Numbered from the stretch's first letter, positions 32,773 to 44,433 are shown. The stretch: 64,000 bases of DNA from Plotosus lineatus (GCA_024760905.1 CM045733.1:42585001-42649000), one strand, 5' to 3'. Notes: generated from the sequence alone by a model not told the origin. Translations and numbers: made by a program.

Positions 32773-34917
32773 TATGAGTCTAGGTCTAGGACTGAAAGTA
32801 GGGACTTTGAATGTTGGAACTATGACAGGAAAAGGTAGAGAGCTGGCTGACATGATGCAGAGGAGGAAGGTGGACATACTGTGTGTTCAGGAGACCAGGT
32901 GGAAAGGCAGCAAGGCTAGAAGCTTAGGAGCAGGGTTTAAGCTGTTTTAGAATGGTGTGGATGGGAAGAGAAATGCAGTAGGGGTCATCTTGAAGGAGGG
33001 GTTTGTCAGGAATGTTCTAGAAGTGAAAAGAGTGTCAGACAGAGTGATGAGTCTCAACTGAGAAATTGAAGGTGTGATGTTCAATGTTGTTAGTGCTTAT
33101 GCCCCACAGGCAGGATGTGAGTTAGATGAAGTGATGCAGAGTACCCCCAGAGGTGAAAGAGTGGTCATTGGGGCAGACTTCAATGGACATGTTGCTGCAG
33201 GAAACAGAGGGAACGAGGAAGTGTTGGGTAGGTTTGGTATCCAGAACAGGAACGCAGAAGGACAGATGTTGGTCAATTTTGCAAAAAGTATGGAAATGGC
33301 TGTGGTGAACACTTTCTTCCAGAAGAGAGGAGCATAGGGTGACTTATAAAAGCGGAGGTAAGAGCACACAGGTTGACTATATCTTGTGTAGGCGATGGAA
33401 TTTGAAGGAAGTCAGTGACTGCAAAGTAGTAGCGGGTGAGAGTGTTGCTAAACAGCACAGATGGTGGTGTGTAGGATGACGCTGATGATGAGGAAGGTGA
33501 AGAAGGCAAAGGCTGAGCAGAAGACAAAGTGATGGAAGCTGAAAAAGGAAGAGTGTCGTGTTGTCTTCAAGGAGGAGTTGCAAATGGCTTAGGGGGGTCA
33601 GGAAGTGCTTCCAGATGACTGGACAACTACAGCTAATGTAATCAAGGGAGATAGGTAGGAAAATACTTGGTGTGTATCTGGAAGGAGAGGAGATAAGGAG
33701 ACTTGGTGGTGGAATGAGGAAGTGCAGGAGTGTGTACAAAGGAAGAGGTTAGCTAAGAAAAAGTGGGACATAGAGAGGACTAAAGAGAGTAAACAGGAGT
33801 ACAGGGAGACACAGTGTAAGGTGAAGGTAGCAGTGTCAAAGGCCAAACAGAGGGCGTATGATGACTTGTATGCTCGGTTGGAAAGTAAAGTGGGAGAAAA
33901 TATACAGGTTGGCACAGCAGAGAAATAGAGATGGGAAGGATGTGCAGCAAGTTAACAAGATTAAGAACAGAGTTGGAAAGGTGTTGACTGATGACAGACG
34001 TGTGCTGGGAAGATGGAAAGAGTACTTTGAAGAGCTGATGAATGAGGAAAATGAGAGAAAAAAGAGTAGAAGAGGTGACTGTTGAGGACCAGGAAGTACC
34101 AAACATTAGTAAGGGTGAAGTGAGGAGGGCATTGAAAAGGATGAAGAATGGAAAGGCAGTTGGTCCTGATGACATACTGGTAAAAATATGGAAGTGTCTA
34201 GGAGAGGTAGCAGTAAGCAGTAGATTTCCTGACAAGAACATTCAGCAAGGTCATAGGGAGGAGAGGATGCCAGAGGAATGGAGGAGAAGTGTGATGTTGC
34301 CCATTTTTAAGAACAAGGGAGACATGCAGAGTTGTGGCAACTACAGAGGGATAACGTTGATGAGCCATACAATGAAGTTATGAGAAAGAATAGTGGAAGT
34401 TAGATTAAGGGCAGAGGTCAGCATTTGTGAACAACAGTTTGGTTTCATGTCAAGAAAGAGGCCCACAGATGCAGTGTTTGCCTTAAGGATGTTAATAGAG
34501 AAGTACAGAAAAGGTCAGAGGGAGCTGCATAGTGCCTTTGTGGATCTGGAGAAAGCATATGACAGGGTGCCGAGAGAAGAACTGTGGTATTGCATAAGAA
34601 AGTCTGGAGTGCCAGAAAAGTATGTTAGAGTGGTGCAGGACATGTATAAGAGATGTAAAACAGTGGTGAGGTGTGCTGCCTGTGTGATAGAAGAGTTCAA
34701 GGTGGAGGTAGGACTGCATCAAGAGTCAGCTCTGAGCCCCGTCTTGTTTGCTATGGTGATGGACAGGCTGAGGTGAGACAAGATTCCCCATGGACTATGA
34801 TGTTTGCAGATGTCATTGTGATCTGCAATGAGAGCAGAGAACAAGTCCAGCAAAATCTAGAGAGGTGGAGGTATGCCCTGGAATGGAGAGGAATGAAGGT
34901 TAGCCTCAGTAAGACAG

Positions 34918-35211
34918 GTGGGGGCGGTGGCGTTGTGGTTAGGGTGCTGCGCTCATGATCGGGAGGTTGTGAGTTCGAATCCCACTGAGACCCTCACTGT
35001 GCTAAGACCCCTGGGCAAGGTCTCAACCAAAAGTGTGCCTCTGTTCACTCAGCATAAATGGCTACCAGTAAAATATACTGGGAAGGTGACTTGCGATGGA
35101 CTAGCGTCCCATCCAGGGGGAGTTGAACTCTTGGTCGCTTCACGCTACGGAAACCGGCGATAAGTACCGGCCTGATGAGCCACTAGGCTCGGGTGTAAAA
35201 TCCCAACAGTG
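34918..35211 (+). mobile_element. SINE-B copy inside RTE copy 4
   Basis: Head GGCGTTGTGGTTAGGGTGCT and GGTTGTGAGTTCGAATCCC (A and B boxes of a tRNA-derived promoter), body CACTGTGCTAAGACCCCTGG, GATGGACTAGCGTCCCATCC and GATGAGCCACTAGGCTCGGG. The flanking RTE sequence lacks roughly 40 bp compared with copy 2, and no target duplication is visible, so the insertion was accompanied by a deletion. Confidence 0.9.
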
Positions 35212-35257
35212 AGGTTACAAGGAGTAGAGATAAAGAAGGTGGAGGATTTTAGGTACT

Positions 35258-35545
35258 TAGGTTGTCACTGTCCCCCCCCCAGTGCAGCTAACTGGGTTAT
35301 CAAAGGCCGGCCATGTCTCTCACTGTCTATGGTGTGAGGCATGTAAAAGAACCATTGCTGACTTTCGTAAAGAGTAGTGTGCAAAGTCGTCAGCGTGTTT
35401 CTGTCCCTTGCTAAAAGGGTTGTGACAGGAAGGGCATCCGACGTAAAAACCTCTGCCAAATCAAATGTGCGAATCAGACGATTCATTGTGGTGACTCCCG
35501 AGTAAACTGGAAAAAGCTGAACGGAAGACAGACAAACAGACCGAT
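35258..35545 (+). mobile_element. SINE-A copy, 5'-truncated, inside RTE copy 4
   Basis: Begins at GTTGTCACTGTCCCCCCCCC, then GGCCATGTCTCTCACTGTCT, AGGAAGGGCATCCGACGTAA and GTGGTGACTCCCGAGTAAAC, ending in ACAGACAAACAGACC. It interrupts the RTE word TACTTAGGCTCAACAATCC, which resumes at ACTCAACAATCC. Head absent, tail RTE-type. Confidence 0.88.
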
Positions 35546-36132
35546 AGACTCAACAATCCAGAGCAATGGAAAGTGTGGAAAAGAGGTGAAGAAGAGTGTG
35601 CAGTCAGGTTGGAATGGTTGGAGAAAAGTGTCTGGTGTGATGTATGATAGGAAGGTATCGGCAAGAATGAAAGGAATAGTGTACAAGACGGTGTTGAAGC
35701 CAGCAATGTTGTATGGTTTAGAAACAGTGGCCCTGGGTAAAAGACAGGAGGCAGATCTGGAGGTAGCAGAGATGAAAATGTTGAGGTTCTCTTTGGGAGT
35801 AACGAGGATGGATAGGATCAGGAATGAGCACATCAGAGGGACAGCACATGTAAGACGTTTTGGAGACAAAGTCAGAGAGGCTAGATTGAGATGGTTTGGA
35901 CATGTACAGAGGAGGGATAGTGAGTATATTGGTAATAGGATGCTGAGGCTGGAACTACCAGGCAAAAGGCCTAGAGGAAGACCAAAGAGACGATTCATGG
36001 ATGTGGTGAAGGAGGACATGAAGGTAGTTGGTGTAAGAGACGAAGATGCAAAGGATAGGGTGAGATATAGGCAGATGATTCGCTGTGGCGACCCCTGAAG
36101 GGAAAAGCCGAAAGGAAAAGAAGAAGAAGAAG

Positions 36133-36599
36133 CGTGTTACCCTTGTGTTAAGACGTCGTCTCTGTGATCCTAGTGTTTACACTGTTTTATGGACTTTTAT
36201 AACCCGAAGCAAATATGGTTGGTCAGAAGCATAAGCCTACTAGCATGGGTGCAACTCTCATACACAGAGATGAATTAACTATCTGCTCAGATTTGCACAA
36301 TCTACCATGCATACTCAGTTAAGCAAAGAGAGTTGTGATATGAAAACCTGAATCCAGGGAAGAGAGAACTCTCTGCTCTGCTGGTGATTCACAGTGCAGG
36401 CTGAGTACTAAACAAATCCAACAAAGCCACTGCTCATTTGAAAGCCGGAAGTCCACATAACCCGAGCTTTGTTTCAAGCAAGTAAACTACTTTCAGCAAG
36501 TGCACTACTTTCGGTATTGAGCGCCTCACATATTGTAAGCGTTGATTGGCTGTTTTAAGCTTCATGTAAAGTGAGTCGGCTCAGCTTCATGTAATTTGA
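36133..36599. other. Unassigned spacer
   Basis: No coding or repeat ends recognised. TTTCAAGCAAGTAAACTACT and TTTCAGCAAGTGCACTACTT (about 36470-36510) form a short imperfect tandem duplication. Confidence 0.4.
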
Positions 36600-37010
36600 T
36601 TCAGCTCAGGATGTCATGTGACGAGCCGTCGACCATCGGAACCATTTACAAGCAGAAAGATCGCATCATAAAGAATGTTAAAGGTTATATTTGATACTGT
36701 ATTTGATATTTGATGAGTGAATTTGATTAAAATTTATCAATTTGAAATTATTTTGCTTGAATTTAATTTGAAATTAATGTTGATAGTATTTGATATATTT
36801 GATATATTTGATATTATTTTACAATGTTATGTTTATAATAAATGATTTAGGGGTGTTTTAGGAGATATGGTAATGGTATTTATGGATGTATAACACAGTA
36901 TGTGCGTCATACGTCACACGTCATACGTCATACATCACTGTAACAACTTACGTTCACTTTCAACTTACGTTGGGCAATCCGAAACCAATTAAAAATGTAA
37001 TCTGTATCTG
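36600..37010 (-). mobile_element. Copy of the CAGACGCTCCCC MITE family, reverse orientation, ends eroded
   Basis: Matches the reverse complement of 44640-45010: GTCGACCATCGGAACCATTT, ACAAGCAGAAAGATCGCATC, the TTTGATATTTGATGAGTGAA block, TTTAGGGGTGTTTTAGGAGA, and the end TCAACTTACGTTGGGCAATC with diverged terminal bases. The outer terminal repeats are not recognisable in this copy. No coding capacity. Confidence 0.8.
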
Positions 37011-37254
37011 CTTCTGCAGCTCGCTACAGATGCAGGTTGCTAGCTCTGGCTAGTACACTCTCTCACTATCCAATCATAGGTTGTGAAAACGCTGACGTTT
37101 CCGTACGCCTGTTAGAATTTAAATGGCAGATAGACTTTGTTAATTCTCGGTTTACGAATTGTCAAAGCCCCAAATCAGAATGGTAACCTGAATAAAAGGT
37201 AGGATTCAATTTGTAAATCTAGAGATAGAGTAAAGGGGATATAAAATGAGGACT

Positions 37255-37358
37255 GGAGAAGTTTTCTTTTCCTTTCGGCTGTTCCCTTCAGGGATTGCCA
37301 CAGCAAATGACCTTTTACTCCACGACCTTCATGTCCGCCTTCACCGCATCCATAAATC
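37255..37358 (-). mobile_element. RTE 3'-end fragment, antisense
   Basis: TTTTCCTTTCGGCTGTTCCC and TTCAGGGATTGCCACAGCAA are the reverse of the RTE 3' end, followed by CACGACCTTCATGTCCGCCT, the reverse of the C-terminal coding end. About 100 bp only. Confidence 0.8.
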
Positions 37359-37859
37359 CATAAATGAGGACTGGAGAAGGATAGGATCATAATCAGGAAA
37401 GTCAGAATTAAAGATATAACAAAAACTGGTTATAAGGACCGGGTTGTTAAAAGAAAGAATATTCCAAGAATAGTACTGGCCATCAAGCTCTTCGCAATTT
37501 ACTTGGTGGTCCAAATGTGTCTCGTCCAAACTTGCCCTGGTTAGGGAGGAAATTAAATTTTTCTGGGTTTTTTAAGACTAGATTTTCCTGTTTCTGGACT
37601 TCCCCTTGTTGTGCTGTGCTCACTATCACTTCCTTAGTGTCTACAGTGCATAGTTCAGTTTATTCATTACCTGTTCTTGAAAGTTTATACGGACGTCCTC
37701 CACACCCTTCTCCTATACCAATTCTCCTATCCTATACTCACTGAGAAAATGAAGTTTAAGAATGTACAGGTTACCTCTACGTGTTGTGCATGTAACAAGC
37801 TACCGCTTAATGGTCTTCTGCAGGATAAGCTATCACACCAAACTCATCCTCATCATCCA
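37359..37859. other. Unassigned spacer
   Basis: No recognised family. The word ATAAATCCATAAATGAGGACTGGAGAAG near 37350-37380 repeats part of 37230-37260 and flanks the RTE fragment; this ATGAGGACTGGAGAAG pair probably is its target duplication. Confidence 0.5.
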
Positions 37860-37950
37860 TTCATTTTCTGAACGCTTAATCCTAATTAAGGTCATGGGAA
37901 GGCTGACACCCATCTCAGCCAACTCCGGGCAAGGGCGGGGACAGCACTGT
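37860..37950 (-). repeat. L2-type tail fragment, antisense
   Basis: CATTTTCTGAACGCTTAATC, CTAATTAAGGTCATGGGAAG and CATCTCAGCCAACTCCGGGC are the antisense of the L2-type tail. Confidence 0.6.
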
Positions 37951-38094
37951 AGGACATCACACAGGGCCCTGAACTCATTTTGTGCAATTTTATATACAAT
38001 ATTTTATACATACAATATCTATAGTCTTTCATGTTTCACAGGAACAAAAGATTTACTGCTGTTTTAAAATTAAAAGCAGCATTTGCATGGGCAA

Positions 38095-38410
38095 CAGGAA
38101 CAAGTTACCCCTGAAACAACTTGTACCTGGAACAAGTTGTGCCCTTAAGTGTTTACAATGTCAATTTTAAATCGATGAAAAGCCAGAGTGACAACACTCA
38201 AACAAATTACTTTCAAAGACATAGTCGTCTACCATGAAAGCCTGCAAAATAAACCTTAAAACCTGGAGGCTGCCATGTATGCATAAACTCCTGCTTGAAA
38301 CAAATTGCATTCAGATGGCAAGTTGCACCCAGAACAAGTTGTGTGGGGACAACTTGTGCCACCTCAAGTTGTGCTTGCTGCTGTCAAGTTGTTCTGAAAC
38401 AAACTGCTTT
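38095..38410. repeat. Cluster of degenerate ACAAGTTGT motifs in both orientations
   Basis: Words such as AACAAGTTACC, AACAACTTGTACC, AACAAGTTGTGCC, GCAAGTTGCACC, ACAACTTGTGCC and TCAAGTTGTGC recur about nine to eleven times within some 310 bp, in direct and inverted form. The core is near-palindromic. It is not a regular tandem array. Confidence 0.6.
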
Positions 38411-38569
38411 TATACAGTCGGCTACACTGAGAGCAACATGGTCTGGACACATTGTTTTGGTATGCGAGTACCTGTGTAAAAGCAGCTAAAGTTCCACATC
38501 AACAGTAAAGACTGGAATAGGGAAAGGCGGTGGCCAGTCAGAGCTATTAAACATCATGTGGAGGTGGTA

Positions 38570-39036
38570 CACGGATCCCTTGCGATATCATGTTTCAATT
38601 CATGTGGCTTCAGTGCATCGCATTTTTTATTGTTTTTAATATTCATCAAATTAAAAAATAAGGACATTTAGGAAGAATAGGGGAAAAAGTTAAGGAAAAT
38701 GCCGCAAAATCAAGGCCAATTAGGCAAAAAACCAAAAACCCCTAAACAAACGCAAAACAAAAAAGTCTGAGTGTGTGCACACACATCTACGTCTGTATAT
38801 GTGTGTGTGTGTGTGTGTGTATTTATATTTTATTTACATTTTATGCATTATTTTTAATGTTTAATTGTTATTATAAGCATTTATAGCATTGGCTATGTAT
38901 TTATTGATATTATATACACATATACATGCACATATACGTCAGTCTGGGGGGGTTCCCGGGTTCCCTACTTCGCAGAATTCGGTGGTTGCAGGGGGGATCT
39001 CGCTCCCAATTAACCGCGGAAAGTGAGGGATCCCTG
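38570..39036. mobile_element. TA-inserting MITE with AGGGATCC-type ends
   Basis: Left end CACGGATCCCTTGCGA after TA (38568-38569); right end AAGTGAGGGATCCCTG before TA (39037-39038). The inside is AT-rich with a short GT array and a CCCGGGTTCCCTACTTCGCA block near 38955. No transposase. A second partial copy lies at 44340-44434. Superfamily probably Tc1/mariner/Tigger. Confidence 0.75.
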
Positions 39037-39767
<731 letters not shown>

Positions 39768-39975
39768 GAATCAAAGACTATAAACTTATTTCAGGGCACA
39801 AAGCCCATAGACAACCATTAAAATTGTTTCCCAGATACTATCAGCACAGTATAGATGGAGTAATTGTATTACCGTACAACACCCCCCACAAATCATCCAC
39901 TTACAGCTCTGTTTAACATTGTGAAACATCTGTGAGACAAGTTAGTTCCTGTTCTCACTCATCTTATAGCAACAT

Positions 39976-39978
<3 letters not shown>

Positions 39979-40023
<45 letters not shown>

Positions 40024-40035
40024 TCTCTCTCTCTT
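39979..40035. repeat. (CT)n microsatellite
   Basis: About 28 CT units with one CC interruption. Confidence 0.96.
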
Positions 40036-40727
40036 TCAGCTAATAGAACTGTTTGTTCTGAACTTCGTTTGCATGTAATCGATTACCACATGGAGGCTGC
40101 TTTCTGATGCTTACATAAAGAGACACCATGCAGAACTTATAATGATGCCTATTTCAAAAATAATCCCATAGAGTTCAATGGTTACTTTATTATTTTAATG
40201 TTCAAATACTATGTTTTGCTTTGTAACACCAAATAATACATTCTTAATGTATTGAATATATAATTGGACTTTTATTTTAGCTTAATGTGTAATTATTTGT
40301 ACCCTTTATAACAGGGGTCACCAACCCTATGCCTGCGGGCACCCGGTCGCCCGTTGGCTCCTTCTCAGTCGCCTGCTGGACTTGTTCTAAAAATAGCCCT
40401 TATGGTTCGCAAAAAAAAAAAATGCTGCGCCTTATGTAAATTCTATATAAGGTTTCACACATATATACATTCATGCCTCAGTTTTACGGACTTCGCTTTA
40501 ACGGATTTCGGATGCAACGGACAAAATCTGTAGATTCCAACTAGTCCAGATCATCCGTTGGTTCCGAAAGTGACCGCCAGATGGCTTGAAGAAATCTCGC
40601 GCATTTAAATCTATTCAGCAATCCTTTATGTATGTGGGCTGGTCCGATACCTTGAAACTCTAATTTTATTGGACTCACACGTTACAGTGTTTATGTGACA
40701 GGAAGCGCGTCCCAAGTTTTGGCAATC

Positions 40728-40975
40728 AGCTGGTCTACGGGTTGAAGTTTTTTCATGTCTGTCCATTTGTGTTTGCGTGCCAGCTGTACTTGGCTTCGTG
40801 GAAATTAGCCGATCAAAACGAGGGAAATTTACCTCTTTTCTCAAAAACAACATGTGCAGTCTGTGGCTGTTGTTATAATCCAATTAAATTAGAGTTTGAA
40901 GGTAATCGGACACGCCCACATACTGGTATACAGAAAGGCTCTCCGCTGCTCGCCACAGTGATGTGGCATTGAAAA
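40728..40975. repeat. Second copy of the dispersed cassette seen at 590-850
   Basis: Near-identical order of words (CATGTCTGTCCATTTGTGTT, GATCAAAACGAGGGAAATTT, GGCTGTTGTTATAATCCAAT, GTGATGTGGCATTGAAA). It lies between an inverted pair: AAATCTCGCGCATTTAAATC (40593) and GATTTAAATGTGCGAGATTT (40986). Confidence 0.65.
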
Positions 40976-41040
40976 TAGATGTATAGATTTAAATGTGCGA
41001 GATTTATTCATCTGTTTTTGTTTTACTTGATTTTTTTTTT

Positions 41041-41555
41041 TTCCGATGGTGCACCGGCAATGGTAGGAAGCCGTGTGGGCTTCATTGCACATTGCAAGAA
41101 TGACCCAGACTTTCCACCTTACCTACACGACCATTGTATCATCCACCAGCAGGCCAAATGCGCGAAAGTGACCGGGTTTGACCATGTAATGACCCCTGTT
41201 GTAAAAATCATCAATAGCATTCGCACTAAAGCCAAACAACACCGGGCATTTAAGGTGCTTTTGGAGGAGTTTGAAGCTGAACCTTAAAGCACATCGGAGT
41301 AGCCCAAACTTTTGGAACCTAGTGGACATGGAAAAGTACAAATCTATCTGCACAGCAGCTATGAAGGTTGCTTGTCTTTTCAGATCCACATATCTCTGTG
41401 AATCAGCCTTTTACAATATGAACTTTATAAAAAATAAACACCCATCACCCCTAACTGATTCACATCTACAGGAGTCACCGAGAGTGGCAGTGACAAACTA
41501 CATACCAGAATACAGCAAACTAGTGGACAACATGGAATGCCAGGTTTCTCACTAA
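41041..41555 (+). pseudogene. hAT transposase fragments (ZBED5/FAM200-like)
   Basis: The first segment has DGAPAMVGSRVGFIAHCKND, then HDHCIIHQQAKCAKVTGFDH and KIINSIRTKAKQHRAFKVLL, the core block around the catalytic region of hAT transposases. The second, in another frame after 41287, has CLFRSTYLCESAFYNMNFIK with NKHPSPLTDSHL, the C-terminal dimerisation motif. The stretch between these blocks is missing, so a large internal deletion joined them. Related host genes exist (ZBED5 type), but the terminal repeats and target duplication show this is the transposon itself. Confidence 0.88.
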
Positions 41556-41808
41556 CTGACAGACAAGACTGAACAGTGTTTTATTAAAACACCATGTCAC
41601 CTGGTCAATTGATCATCGTTCATTGATTAATTCATATTCAAAATGAAAGTTGACACAATCTGTATTGGGAAAAAACAATTTGAGTTGTTTTTTGTTGAAT
41701 GAAATTGTGACATGTTCATTTGCAAAAAATAAATGTCACTTTGACAATGAAACATAAATACATTTATTTACAAGTACTTGTCCTAAAGTTCTGATTATTG
41801 TTTGTTTT

Positions 41809-41813
<5 letters not shown>

Positions 41814-41884
<71 letters not shown>
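41814..41884. repeat. (GT)n microsatellite inside the hAT element
   Basis: About 35 GT units within the transposon boundaries. Confidence 0.97.
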
Positions 41885-41887
<3 letters not shown>

Positions 41888-42009
41888 ATTGTATGCTTTT
41901 GATTTCTTGATTTGTTTATACATGTGTTTTGAGCTGGTAGCCCTCAAGTCATTTGGGAATGTTAAGATAGCCCTCAGCTTTAAAAAGGTTGGTGACCCCT
42001 GCTTTATAA

Positions 42010-42842
42010 TATGTACATTTTGCTGATTTGGAAGATATATGCTTTTATGGCTCTAAAAAAAAGGTATACATTAATTAATTTCTTTAAAGTTCAATTAGTA
42101 AATAAGTCTAGGAAGTTCTTTTGTGTAGATAGTACCTTTGGGAACAAAAAGGGACTCCTACTTTACCTTTTATATGTCAAACCATGAAGTAGAGCTTGAT
42201 TGGTGACCTGCTGAGTAACAAAACTAAATTGGAAGTCAGTTTGTCTTGTAGACAGCAGAAGTGCAAACCTGCAGATAAGCAAAAAGTGTTGCTTCTGTCG
42301 CAGCAACTGTCACACAACTGATACAATATACATACATGAATGTGAGCAAAAGAGAAATGATATGATGCTAGACTGTGATATAGAATTCATGAGCACTATG
42401 TAAAAGTGATTAAATACAGTGTTAGTATTGTTTTTTTTTGTTTTGTTTGTTTATTTTTTTAATCATTCTAGTTTATTCAACGTTCTCTGAATTATTACCT
42501 AACATTTGAGATTATCACAAGTTCAGAAGTTTCAAGCTGAGATATGCTTGGCAGAACAGGTTTGTGACAAATAGTAATTATGAAGCAATATTTATGCCTA
42601 TGGTTGTGAATGTCAGTCATGATGGAAAAGAATGATGACTTACTAGATCAAAAGAATAATGGCAGGTTCCCTTTCCCACAATGCAATTTATCAGTGTTGT
42701 TGACCTCAGAGTGTAATCTATCAATATTTTAAAATTCGCAACTCACGATGGTCGACACTATTGATGGTCGGCAATCTCAATATTGAACAGATTTTTTCCC
42801 CAGATTTTTTTTTTTATTATTATGTACAATTATATACTCAAT
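42010..42842. other. Unassigned spacer
   Basis: AT-rich. TATTGATGGTCGGCAATCTC near 42760 is part of a short inverted pair with GATGGTCGACACTATTGATG; otherwise there is no structure. Confidence 0.4.
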
Positions 42843-42854
42843 ATATTAAGGATG

Positions 42855-43195
42855 GGGGCAGTGGTGGTCTAGTGGTATAAGGCGCCAGATCGCTGATCCA
42901 AAGGTTGGGGGTTCGAGTCCCACTCTCCACAAGGTTGTCACTGTCCCCCCCCAGTGCAGCTAACTGGGTTATCAAAGGCCAGCCATGTCTCTCACTGTCT
43001 GTGGTGTGAGGCATGTAAAAGAACCATTGCTGACTTTCGACAAGAGTAGGCTGCAAAGCCGTCAGCGTCTTTCCGCCCTGTGATGGCCTGGTGAGCTGTC
43101 CAGGGTGTACTCTCCCCTCGCCCTGAGTTGGCTGGGATGGGCACCAGCCTCCCCGTGACCCTAATTAGGATGAAGCGGTTAAAGAAAATGAACTG
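42855..43195 (+). mobile_element. SINE-A copy with L2-type tail, 12-bp target duplication
   Basis: ATATTAAGGATG flanks it at 42843-42854 and 43196-43207. Complete tRNA-like head (GGTGGTCTAGTGGTATAAGG; GGTTGGGGGTTCGAGTCCC), SINE-A body to CTTTCGACAAGAGTAGGCTG, then at CCGTCAGCGTCTTTCCGCCC it switches to an L2-type tail: GTGATGGCCTGGTGAGCTGT, GGGCACCAGCCTCCCCGTGA, CTAATTAGGATGAAGCGGTT. The AGGAAGGGCATCC block and RTE end are absent. Confidence 0.92.
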
Positions 43196-43207
43196 ATATT
43201 AAGGATG

Positions 43208-43544
43208 CATAAGAATGCATTTTTAGGTGTTGAAAAGAAAAACATAGTCTTTAAACACTAAAATAAGAAAGTAAGCATTGAACCCTATGGGATTATGTTT
43301 GAACTAGACATCGTCATAAATTCTGCATGATGTCTCTTTGTTGTAAACATCAGAAACCAGCCTCCATGTGAAAATCGACTACATGCACTGAAGACGATGA
43401 TGAAGGGAAATGTTGAAAAAAGTTACTTTATGATTCTGTTAGTCATAAAAATAAATTTTGCAATTGCAAGATTTATTTAGCAAACTCCAGGCATTTGTGT
43501 TTATGATTTTGAGTAAGAAAATATCTTTTTTCATGCATGTCTCC
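43208..43544. other. Unassigned spacer
   Basis: AT-rich. ATTGAACCCTATGGGATTATGTTTGAACTAGACATC near 43277 is partly the inverse of sequence near 40160 (ATAATCCCATAGAGTTCAAT). No element is defined. Confidence 0.4.
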
Positions 43545-43955
43545 CAAACAGCTTGTTGGCATGTAGTCCTCATCCAGGTTTGTTCACCACTGTTCCGGTT
43601 GTTTTAAACTTTTTAATGATTCCTCTGACAGTAGATATGGGCAGGTTCAGGTGAGGGCTATTTTCTTGTCGCCATTGCCTGTCCTGGAAAGGGCGACACA
43701 CATCTTCCATACTTGAATGGTGTGTTCCTTTGTTTTTCCTATATTGAAGAGAGGATAAGAGAAATGGCCTCTGTCTCACGTCATATTTAAACCCCAGGGA
43801 AAGAGGAAGTGATGAATTACTAATGAAATATTCTTAGACATGCTGATCAACTTTGTAAACTATGGTAGAAAAAAAACTGTCATGACATTTATTTCCTAGT
43901 AATGTTAGGGGTGCCAATAATTGTGGAAGAGATGATTTTAAGAAAAATAATTATT
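43545..43955 (-). pseudogene. Tc1-like transposon, 5' end with transposase N-terminus
   Basis: Minus-strand translation (43779-43570) gives the Tc1 DNA-binding region: FQDRQWRQENSPHLNLPIST and TVRGIIKKFKTTGTVVNKPG. Upstream towards 43915 lies AGGGGTGCCAATAATTGTGG, near the outer end of this Tc1 family. The catalytic domain is missing. This belongs to a different Tc1 subfamily from the 8210/13524 copy. Confidence 0.8.
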
Positions 43956-43974
43956 TCTGAGACAGAAAAAAAGA

Positions 43975-44325
43975 CCTAGTCTAGTGGTATCGGGCGCTGG
44001 TCACTGATCCTATGGTTGGGAGTTCGAGTCCCACTCTCCACTGTCACTGTCCCCCCCCCCCCCCCCCCCCCCAGTGCAGCTAACTTGGTTATCAAAGGCA
44101 GGCCATGTCTCTCACTATCTATGGTGAGAGACATGTAAAAGAACCATTGCTGACTTTTGTAAAAAGAGTAGGCTGCAAAGCCGTCAGTGTGTTTCTGCCC
44201 CTTGCTAAAGGGTTGTGTCAGGAAGGGTATCCGATGTAAAACCTATGCCAAAATTAAACGTGCAATTCAATCGCTGTGGCGACCCGTGAAAAAGGGAAAA
44301 AGCCAAAAGTAAATCTCATATACAC
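43975..44325 (+). mobile_element. SINE-A copy with RTE-type tail
   Basis: tRNA-like head (CTAGTCTAGTGGTATCGGGC; GGTTGGGAGTTCGAGTCCC), an expanded C-run of about 20, body words GGCCATGTCTCTCACTATCT and GAACCATTGCTGACTTTTGT, then AGGAAGGGTATCCGATGTAA and the RTE-like end TCGCTGTGGCGACCCGTGAA. No clear target duplication. Confidence 0.88.
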
Positions 44326-44339
44326 AAATACGTGTATGT

Positions 44340-44433
44340 ATATGTCAGTCATGGGGGGGTGATCCTACTTCACGGATTTCGATAGTCGTGTGGGGATCTC
44401 GGTCCATATTAACTGTGGAAAGTGAGGGATCCC

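Larger units (their letters stand above)
32773..36132 (+). pseudogene. RTE-clade LINE, copy 4, interrupted by two SINEs
   Basis: Starts close to the ORF beginning ([18 protein letters not shown] near 32800, then [11 protein letters not shown]) and keeps the endonuclease word [14 protein letters not shown] with the conserved HVG changed to HVA. RT words: NGKAVGPDDILVKIW (34150), a NYRGITLMSH version (34340), FVDLEKAYDRVPREELWYC (34540) and the catalytic box altered to MFADVIVIC (34800), so the second catalytic Asp is lost. A SINE-B lies at 34918-35211 and a SINE-A piece at 35258-35545. The C-terminus resumes at 35546 and ends at 36098. The 3' end GGCGACCCCTGAAGGGAAAA with a GAA tail is intact. 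Not functional. Confidence 0.92.
40312..42001 (+). mobile_element. hAT transposon, internally deleted, perfect 8-bp target duplication
   Basis: Ends CAGGGGTCACCAACC and GGTTGGTGACCCCTG are mirror images. CTTTATAA precedes it (40304-40311) and follows it (42002-42009). Inside are transposase fragments (see 41041-41555), a cassette shared with 590-850, a Tigger-like stretch near 40480, and a long (GT)n array. It is about 1.7 kb, shorter than expected for a complete hAT element, so it is an internally deleted copy. Confidence 0.95.

Noticed and set aside
41041..41555. Host gene of the ZBED5/FAM200 kind
   Set aside because: The fragments lie within exact hAT terminal repeats and an 8-bp duplication and are internally deleted, so this is the transposon, not a domesticated gene.
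42855..42930. tRNA-like sequences at the SINE-A heads
   Set aside because: They are repeated heads of a SINE with target duplications around the whole element; not functional tRNA genes.
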